From assembly GCA_002938075.1 (NCBI GenBank), contig PTLK01000141.1, forward strand, positions 1 to 5,386: a stretch of DNA of 5,386 nt, written 5' to 3'. The notes under the pieces are model-generated. The model was not told the DNA's origin, made no database searches, and worked only from the letters and a program-made list of their open reading frames with translations. Positions 1 through 5,386 of the stretch are shown one piece after another. Position numbers and translations under genes: made by a program. Each line of letters begins with the position of its first letter. Position 1 is the stretch's first letter. Source of the stretch: Alphaproteobacteria bacterium MarineAlpha3_Bin3 (GTDB lineage Bacteria; Pseudomonadota; Alphaproteobacteria; Rhodospirillales; Casp-alpha2).

Positions 1-3000
1 TCAGTCCTTGGGCCAGCCCCCGGGCCTCGGCCACCGCTTCTTCCAGCATCTGCTGGTAGAGCTCGATGCCGACCTCGCGGATATGGCCCGATTGTTCGGC
101 CCCCAAAAGGTTGCCGGCGCCGCGGATGTCGAGATCATGGCTGGCCAACGAAAATCCGGCGCCCAGGGTATCCAGGGTCTGCATGACCTCGAGGCGCTTT
201 TCTGCCGCCGGCGAAAGCATGCGGCCCGGCGGCAGGGTCAGATAGGCATAGGCCCGGACCTTGGACCGCCCGACGCGGCCGCGCAGCTGATAAAGCTGCG
301 CCAGCCCGAACATGTCGGCGCGGTGGATGACGATGGTGTTGACCGCCGGCAGGTCGAGCCCGGATTCGATGATGTTGGTCGAAACCAGCACATCGAAGGC
401 ACCGTCGTAAAACTTGGTCATCGTCGATTCCAGGTCCCTCGCCCCCATGCGTCCGTGGGCGGCGGCGACCTTGACCTCGGGCACCAAATCCCCCAACGCC
501 GCCGTGATACGGTCCAGGTCGCTGACCCGGGGGCAGACGAAAAACGTCTGCCCGCCGCGGTATTTCTCGCGCAGGATCGCCTCGCGGACGATCACCGGGT
601 CATAGGGCAGAATGAAGGTGCGCACCGCCAGCCGGTCCACTGGCGGCGTCGCGATCAGGCTCATTTCGCGAAGCCCCGTCAACGCCTGTTGCAAAGTCCT
701 CGGGATCGGCGTCGCCGTCAAGGTCAGCACATGGACGTCGGCCTTCAGTTTCTTCAACCGCTCCTTGTGGGAGACGCCGAAATGCTGCTCCTCGTCGATG
801 ACCAGGAGGCTTAAGTCCCTGAATTCAACGTCCTTGGCCAACAGCGCATGGGTGCCGATGACGATGTCCACGGTGCCATCGGCGAGACCCGCCTTGACCT
901 TTCGGACACGCTTCGCGGTCACCAGGCGTGAGATCTGCTCGATCCGCACGGGCAGGCCCTGAAACCGGTCGCCGAAGGTCTGGAAATGCTGCCGGCACAG
1001 CAGCGTCGTCGGCACCACCACCGCCACCTGGCGGCCGTCGAGCGCGGTGGCAAAGGCGGCACGAAGGGCGACTTCGGTCTTGCCGAAACCGACGTCACCG
1101 CAGATCAACCGGTCCATGGGCCGCCGGCCGCCCAAGTCGGCCATGGTGTCGTCGATGGCCTGGGCCTGTTCTTCGGTCTCGGTATAGGGAAAGCGGGCCG
1201 AGAATTCTTCATAGATTCCCTCCTCGACGGCGATACGGACGCCGGTTTTCAACTCCCGGGCCGCGGCGACACGGATCAGCTCATCGGCCATGTCGCGGAT
1301 GCGCTCCTTCAGCCGCGCCTTGCGGGCCTGCCAGGCAGCGCCGCCGAGCCGGTCAAGCCGGGCGCCGGCTTCCTCGGAGCCATAGCGCGAAATGACCTCG
1401 ATGTTCTCGACCGGCAGAAACAGCTTGTCGCCGCCGTCGTAAAGAAGCCGCAGGCAATCATGGGGCGCGCCGCCGACCTCGATGGTGTCGAGCCCGTCGA
1501 AACGGCCAATGCCGTGGTCTATGTGAACCACCAGGTCGCCGGGGCCGAGCACCGATGCCTCGGCGATGAAGTTCTCGGGCCTGACCCGTGGCCGGGACGG
1601 GCGGCTCATGCGGTCGCCCAGGATGTCGGTTTCGGTAATTACCGCCAGCCCCCCGGACTCCAGGGTAGCGACGAACCCGCGCTCCAGCCCGACCACCGCC
1701 AATCCCGCTTGCTTGGCGTCGAGGGTGGCCGCGTCCTGCCACTTTTCGACCGGCCTCAGGCCCGAAAGCCCGTGTTCGTTCAGCAACGAGGCCAGGCGGT
1801 CCATCGAGCCCTGGGTAAAGGCGGTGATGACGACGCGGCGGCCTTCGGCCTGCTGTTCGCGGACATGGTCGCCAAGGGCGTCGAAGACGTTGGCATCGGG
1901 CCTGACGCGGACGTCGGCGAAGTCGTGTCCCGCCCGGGCCCCGGCATCGATGGCGCCTGGGCCATCGTCCGGCACGGCAAAGGGCGACAATCCGGCCACG
2001 GAGCGGTCCGCCAACAGTCGGTCCCAATCCTTGGCGTCGAGAAACAACGCCTCCGGCGGCACCGGATGATAAGGCGCCCCCGCCGGGCCAAGGCCGGTTT
2101 TTGGCTTGGCGTCCAAGAAGCTCCGCCGGGCGGCGTAATATTCGGCGATCAAGTCGAGCCGCGCGTCCCGCGCCTCTTCGGCCTGATGGTCGAGGACAAT
2201 CCGGGCTTCGGGGGCGTAGTCCAGAAGCGTTTCCAGCTTTTCGTGAAACAGCGGCAGCCAGTGTTCCATGCCGATGTGGCGGTGGCCGGCGGAGACGGCG
2301 CCGTAAAGCGGATCGTCGTCGCCGGCCTTTGCAAACAGCACCCGGTAACCGGATCGAAACCGGGAAATGGCGCCGTCGTCGAGCATTACCTCGCTGACCG
2401 GCTTCAGTTCCGCCATTTTCAGCTTTCCGGTGGTGCGTTGGCTGGCGGCGTCGAAGGTGCGCAGGGCCTCCAGTTCGTCACCGAAGAAATCGAGCCGCAA
2501 GGGCTCGGCGGCGCCGGTCGGAAAGACATCGACGATGCCGCCGCGTGGCGCGTATTCGCCGGGCTCCATCACCGTGTTGGCGCGGAAATAGCCGTGCGTC
2601 GAAAGGAAACCACTCAGGTCGGCCGGGTCCAGGCGTTGCCCGGCCTTCAGGGTCATGACCGCGTCGGTGAAGGCTTCCTTGGGCGGGACGCGCTGCAACA
2701 ACGCCGACACCGTCGTCAGGATCACCCTGCCCTGCCCTTTTTTCGGCGGCCGCAGCATCCTCGTCAGGGTATCGATGCGGCGGCTGACCAGTTCCGGCCT
2801 CGGCGACACCCGGTCATAGGGCAGGCAGTCCCAGGCCGGGAATTCGAGCTTTTCCAGGCCGGGGGCGAAAAACGAAAGGGCCTCGGCCTTTCTGGCCATA
2901 CTGACGTCGTCGCGCGATACCATGAGAACGTCGCCACCTTCGGTGGCCAGCGTGACCAGCAAAAGGGCGTCGAAGCCTTCCGGCACGCCGCCGACCAAAA

Positions 3001-3052
3001 GCCGGTCGCCTGTCTCGGATAAGCGTTTGACGGTTTCCTTCAGGGTGTCCAC
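1..3052 (-). CDS. mfd: Transcription-repair coupling factor Mfd, partial (C-terminus beyond the left edge)
   Basis: Mfd is an ATP-dependent DNA translocase that pushes stalled RNA polymerase off DNA and recruits UvrA for nucleotide-excision repair. About 1017 codons are present; E. coli Mfd has 1148 residues, so most of the C-terminal regulatory domain D7 is missing. Seen in order: a UvrB-like N-terminal region with GEYAPRGGIVDVFP at residues 165-178; a CarD-like RNA-polymerase-interacting domain from about 495 (VLGPGDLVVHIDHGIGRF) to 570; then the RecG-like motor with Walker A GDVGFGKT 652-659 (K658), DEEQH 753-757, TATPIPRTL 779-787 and QLRGRVGRS 922-930. The TRG translocation motif spans 966-989 and contains RGAGNLLG. 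The start is GTG, because the in-frame sdhE stop lies only two codons upstream and no Met codon is near. No Shine-Dalgarno sequence is visible, so translation is probably coupled to sdhE (inference). The frame is unbroken throughout. Confidence 0.97.
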   Translation of the reverse strand, partial: MDTLKETVKRLSETGDRLLVGGVPEGFDALLLVTLATEGGDVLMVSRDDVSMARKAEALSFFAPGLEKLEFPAWDCLPYDRVSPRPELVSRRIDTLTRMLRPPKKGQGRVILTTVSALLQRVPPKEAFTDAVMTLKAGQRLDPADLSGFLSTHGYFRANTVMEPGEYAPRGGIVDVFPTGAAEPLRLDFFGDELEALRTFDAASQRTTGKLKMAELKPVSEVMLDDGAISRFRSGYRVLFAKAGDDDPLYGAVSAGHRHIGMEHWLPLFHEKLETLLDYAPEARIVLDHQAEEARDARLDLIAEYYAARRSFLDAKPKTGLGPAGAPYHPVPPEALFLDAKDWDRLLADRSVAGLSPFAVPDDGPGAIDAGARAGHDFADVRVRPDANVFDALGDHVREQQAEGRRVVITAFTQGSMDRLASLLNEHGLSGLRPVEKWQDAATLDAKQAGLAVVGLERGFVATLESGGLAVITETDILGDRMSRPSRPRVRPENFIAEASVLGPGDLVVHIDHGIGRFDGLDTIEVGGAPHDCLRLLYDGGDKLFLPVENIEVISRYGSEEAGARLDRLGGAAWQARKARLKERIRDMADELIRVAAARELKTGVRIAVEEGIYEEFSARFPYTETEEQAQAIDDTMADLGGRRPMDRLICGDVGFGKTEVALRAAFATALDGRQVAVVVPTTLLCRQHFQTFGDRFQGLPVRIEQISRLVTAKRVRKVKAGLADGTVDIVIGTHALLAKDVEFRDLSLLVIDEEQHFGVSHKERLKKLKADVHVLTLTATPIPRTLQQALTGLREMSLIATPPVDRLAVRTFILPYDPVIVREAILREKYRGGQTFFVCPRVSDLDRITAALGDLVPEVKVAAAHGRMGARDLESTMTKFYDGAFDVLVSTNIIESGLDLPAVNTIVIHRADMFGLAQLYQLRGRVGRSKVRAYAYLTLPPGRMLSPAAEKRLEVMQTLDTLGAGFSLASHDLDIRGAGNLLGAEQSGHIREVGIELYQQMLEEAVAEARGLAQGL

Positions 3053-3058
3053 GAGAAT

Positions 3059-3310
3059 TTAATGAGCGTTATTGAACTTTTTCAGCCACGCCATCAGGTC
3101 AAGGTCGAGGGCCGCCGGCACCGGCGTCTTGCCGGTGATCCAGTTGTAAAGGTCGTTGTCGCCCTGTTGCAGCAAGGCTTCCAATTGGTCCATCTGCTGT
3201 TCGCTGAGGTCGCCGATATGCGCGCCGGCGAAACGGCCGAGAAGGATGTCGTTTTCCTTCATGCCGCAGTGCTGGCAACGGTACAACAATCTTTTGCGGC
3301 GCGGGTCCAT
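3059..3310 (-). CDS. sdhE: FAD assembly factor SdhE (succinate dehydrogenase assembly factor 2, DUF339 family)
   Basis: This 83-residue cytoplasmic protein belongs to the SdhE/Sdh5 family, which promotes covalent attachment of FAD to the SdhA subunit of succinate dehydrogenase. Length and pattern fit the family: a basic start RRKRLLYRC (residues 4-12), the segment CGMKEND (15-21) where the family has RGxxE, then LLGRF, the helix DLSEQQMDQLEALLQ, and DNDLYNWITGK (51-61), matching the family's D-x-DLxNW signature. Gly16 and Glu19 of the motif are kept, but its first residue is Cys15 rather than Arg, giving a C-x2-C pair with Cys12. The ATG is preferred over a GTG seven codons upstream because GGAG lies 5 bases before the ATG and the family normally begins just before this basic stretch. 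The gene heads a probable operon with mfd, 6 bases downstream in the same frame. Confidence 0.92.
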   Translation of the reverse strand: MDPRRKRLLYRCQHCGMKENDILLGRFAGAHIGDLSEQQMDQLEALLQQGDNDLYNWITGKTPVPAALDLDLMAWLKKFNNAH

Positions 3311-3368
3311 GGACGCTCCGGATTTATTCACTAGGATATAAAGAACTCCCAACCCGGATGCCACCGCC
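3311..3368. promoter_or_regulatory. Divergent sdhE–mfd / recG intergenic region
   Basis: This 58-bp stretch separates the start codons of sdhE (minus) and recG (plus), so it should hold, or partly hold, promoters for both directions. Its centre (about 3321-3343) is AT-rich against the GC-rich surroundings and includes TATAAA at 3337-3342, a possible -10 element for recG, but no convincing -35 lies at the right distance. On the minus strand TTGGGA followed 18 bases later by AATAAA resembles a promoter, but it would start transcription almost at the sdhE ATG, so I do not rely on it. No clear operator palindrome is visible. The promoter role is inferred from position and composition. Confidence 0.4.
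3316..3319 (-). promoter_or_regulatory. Ribosome binding site of sdhE
   Basis: On the minus strand GGAG sits 5 bases upstream of the sdhE ATG. It supports the 83-residue start over the upstream in-frame GTG at 3329-3331, which has no purine-rich stretch before it. Confidence 0.65.
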
Positions 3369-5386
3369 ATGCGACCCGAAGCCCTATTCTCCCTGTTCAA
3401 GCCGGTGACGACGCTGCCCGGCGTCGGGCCGAGGATTTCGAAGCTGGTAGAAAAGGCCGCCGGGCCCAACCTGGTCGACCTCTGCTGGCACCTGCCGTCG
3501 GCGATCATCGACCGCCGTTACGCGCCCAAGGTCAAGGACGCCCAGCCCGGCGCCGTCGCCACCATGACGTTGACCGTGGAACGCCACAAAAAACCGCCCA
3601 ATAAGCGGCTTCCCTACAAGGTCTACTGCTCCGACGACACCGGCACCATCGCCCTGGTGTTCTTCCACGCTCACGAAGATTACCTCAGGAAGACGCTCCC
3701 CGAGGGCGAGGTCCGGGTGGTCAGCGGCAAGGTCGAAACCTTCGCCAAGGAAATCCAGATCACCCACCCCGACCACATCGGCACGGCCGACGAGATCGCC
3801 CGCCTGCAAGCCGTCGAGCCGGTCTATCCGCTGACCACGGGGTTGACGCTCAAGGTCCTGGGCAAGGCCGTCCGCGCCACGCTCGACGGACTGCCGGAGC
3901 TGCCGGAATGGATCGACGCCGCCTATCTGGCAAAGCACAAATGGAAAGGATGGCGCGACGCGCTTTTGTTCGCCCACGAACCCGAGGACGAGGCGGCTCT
4001 CGACGCCATGGCACCGGTCCGCCAACGGCTTGCCTACGACGAATTGCTGTCCAACCAACTGGCCCTGGCCCTGGTCCGGCTTTCCATGCGCCGGGTCAAG
4101 GGCCGCGCCATCGAAGGCGACGGGCGGCTCAGGGCCAAGGTGACGGCGGTGTTGCCGTTTAGCCTGACGCCGTCCCAAGAACAGGCGCTGAAGGAAATCG
4201 CCGCCAACATGGCGGACCCGGTGCGTATGCTGAGGCTGCTGCAGGGCGACGTCGGCAGCGGCAAGACCGTGGTCGCGCTGCTATCGATGCTGAGCGCCGT
4301 CGAGGCCGGCGAGCAGGCGGCAATGATGGCGCCGACGGAAATCCTCGCCCGCCAGCATCTGGCGACCATCGAACCCCTGGCCCGGGCCGCCGGAATCGAG
4401 GTGGTGTTGCTGACCGGGCGCGAGAAAGGCAAGGCCCGGGAAACGGTCCTCGAAAAGCTTTCTTCGGGCGAGGCGGCGCTGGCCGTCGGCACGCACGCGC
4501 TTTTTCAAGACGACGTCGCATTCAAGGCGTTGGCCATGGCGGTGATCGACGAACAGCACCGTTTCGGCGTCCATCAGCGCCTGACCCTGGCGGCCAAGGG
4601 CCGGGCCGTGGACATTCTCGTCATGACCGCGACGCCGATCCCCCGGACGCTGATGCTGACGGCCTACGGCGACATGGACGTGTCGCGCCTGCACGACAAG
4701 CCGGCCGGGCGGGTGGCGGTGGATACCCGGGTCATGCCCATCAAGCGTTTGGACGAGGTGACGCAGGGGTTGAAGCGGTCCCTCGAAGCCGGCGCCGGCG
4801 TCTATTGGGTGTGTCCGCTGGTCGAGGAATCGGAAGTCCTCGACGTCGCCGCCGCCGAGGACCGCCACGCGTACCTGAAGGGTCTGTTCGGCGACCGGGT
4901 GGGGCTGGTGCACGGGCGCATGAAGGGCAAGGAGAAGGACGCTGCCATGGCCGCCTTCGCCGCCGGGAAAACCAAGATCCTCGTCGCCACCACCGTCATC
5001 GAGGTCGGCGTCGACGTGGCGGACGCGACGGTCATGGTGATCGAACACGCCGAGCGCTTCGGGCTGGCGCAGTTGCACCAGCTTCGCGGCCGCATCGGCA
5101 GGGCCGACAAGCCGTCCACCTGCCTGTTGCTGTACGCCCCGTCCCTGACGGCGGCGGCCAAGGCGCGGCTCGAGATCATGCGCGAAACCGACGACGGCTT
5201 TCGGATCGCCGAGGAAGACCTGAAACTGCGCGGCGCCGGCGAATTGCTAGGCACCCGGCAAAGCGGCCTGCCGGAATTCCACATCGCCGACCTTCAAGTC
5301 CACAGCGAGCTGCTCGCCGCTGCCCGCGACGACGCGGCGCTCATTCTCGACCGCGACCCGGAACTGGAATCCGACCGCGGCCAGGC
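3369..5386 (+). CDS. recG: ATP-dependent DNA helicase RecG, partial (C-terminus beyond the right edge)
   Basis: RecG is a monomeric translocase that regresses stalled replication forks and unwinds D-loops, R-loops and Holliday junctions. 672 complete codons are present; E. coli RecG has 693 residues, so perhaps 20-30 are missing. Seen in order: an N-terminal helix-hairpin-like LPGVG (16-20); the OB-fold wedge domain at about 60-140, with paired Phe98-Phe99 and the ITHPDH segment; the linker PVYPLTTGLT (151-160); a Q-motif-like FSLTPSQEQAL just before the motor; Walker A GDVGSGKT 293-300 (K299); DEQH 394-397; TATPIPRT 420-427; QLRGRIGR 571-578; and the TRG motif 610-633 containing RGAGELLG. 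The reading frame is unbroken. The ATG at 3369 places the conserved N-terminus correctly, but no good Shine-Dalgarno lies before it; only a weak GGA is found about 10 bases upstream. It is transcribed away from sdhE–mfd and shares the motor module with Mfd. Confidence 0.97.
   Translation, partial: MRPEALFSLFKPVTTLPGVGPRISKLVEKAAGPNLVDLCWHLPSAIIDRRYAPKVKDAQPGAVATMTLTVERHKKPPNKRLPYKVYCSDDTGTIALVFFHAHEDYLRKTLPEGEVRVVSGKVETFAKEIQITHPDHIGTADEIARLQAVEPVYPLTTGLTLKVLGKAVRATLDGLPELPEWIDAAYLAKHKWKGWRDALLFAHEPEDEAALDAMAPVRQRLAYDELLSNQLALALVRLSMRRVKGRAIEGDGRLRAKVTAVLPFSLTPSQEQALKEIAANMADPVRMLRLLQGDVGSGKTVVALLSMLSAVEAGEQAAMMAPTEILARQHLATIEPLARAAGIEVVLLTGREKGKARETVLEKLSSGEAALAVGTHALFQDDVAFKALAMAVIDEQHRFGVHQRLTLAAKGRAVDILVMTATPIPRTLMLTAYGDMDVSRLHDKPAGRVAVDTRVMPIKRLDEVTQGLKRSLEAGAGVYWVCPLVEESEVLDVAAAEDRHAYLKGLFGDRVGLVHGRMKGKEKDAAMAAFAAGKTKILVATTVIEVGVDVADATVMVIEHAERFGLAQLHQLRGRIGRADKPSTCLLLYAPSLTAAAKARLEIMRETDDGFRIAEEDLKLRGAGELLGTRQSGLPEFHIADLQVHSELLAAARDDAALILDRDPELESDRGQ

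Noticed and set aside
1..3. The first bases tca could be read as a complementary TGA stop of mfd
   Set aside because: mfd codons on the minus strand fall at 4-2 and so on, so this triplet is out of frame. The gene continues past the edge, as the missing C-terminal domain also indicates.
8..814. A 268-codon open frame on the plus strand within mfd
   Set aside because: It is the complement of the conserved Mfd helicase and TRG segments, and no family resemblance is visible in its product.
986..3022. A 678-codon open frame on the plus strand, antisense to mfd
   Set aside because: The minus-strand frame encodes an intact Mfd with all its motifs. The antisense product has no recognisable domain and is rich in Gly, Arg, Gln and Asp, as expected from the complement of a GC-rich gene. 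Its length reflects base composition, not selection.
3321..3356. A minus-strand promoter with TTGGGA and AATAAA boxes 18 bases apart
   Set aside because: Each box matches the consensus at only 4 of 6 positions, and the predicted start would fall within a few bases of the sdhE ATG, removing its ribosome binding site.
3311..3508. N-terminal extension of sdhE up to 149 residues, overlapping the recG start
   Set aside because: The family is about 80-100 residues long and starts just before the basic RRKR stretch. The ATG at 3310 has a well-placed GGAG, and the extension would be antisense to the recG N-terminus.
3384..4178. A 264-codon open frame on the minus strand opposite the start of recG
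   Set aside because: It lies wholly inside the well-supported RecG coding region on the other strand and shows no domain or ribosome binding site of its own.
4281..5078. A 265-codon open frame on the minus strand opposite the recG motor domain
   Set aside because: It is antisense to highly conserved RecG motifs, and its His/Arg/Gly-rich product is typical of GC-rich complementary frames.

Overview
The window looks like ordinary core chromosome from a GC-rich alphaproteobacterium. The Rhodospirillales are the most likely group, judging from the protein sequences and from the gene order mfd–sdhE / recG, which I recall as common in alphaproteobacteria. I could not run a search to place it more precisely. 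Coding density is very high, and I see no mobile element, CRISPR array, tRNA, rRNA or phage gene.

Layout. Positions 1 to 3052 on the minus strand hold mfd, the transcription-repair coupling factor, cut at the left window edge before its C-terminal domain. Directly upstream of it on the same strand (3059-3310) is sdhE, a small FAD assembly factor for succinate dehydrogenase. A 58-bp divergent intergenic stretch (3311-3368) separates sdhE from recG, the branched-DNA helicase. recG runs on the plus strand from 3369 and is cut by the right edge about 20-30 residues before its expected end.

How the genes fit together. sdhE and mfd almost certainly form one transcription unit: only 6 bases lie between the sdhE stop and the mfd GTG start, in the same reading frame. 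recG is read the other way from the shared intergenic region. Mfd and RecG are paralogous double-stranded-DNA translocases with the same RecG-like motor and TRG motif. Mfd removes stalled RNA polymerase and recruits nucleotide-excision repair, while RecG remodels stalled replication forks and recombination intermediates. SdhE is functionally unrelated to them (respiratory flavoprotein maturation).

I read both large genes codon by codon across the window and found no frameshift or internal stop. No new biological system is evident. The points most worth a second look are the SdhE active-motif substitution (Cys in place of the usual Arg of RGxxE), the same-frame sdhE/mfd junction with a GTG start and no visible Shine-Dalgarno sequence, and a short nucleotide-level inverted similarity between mfd and recG.
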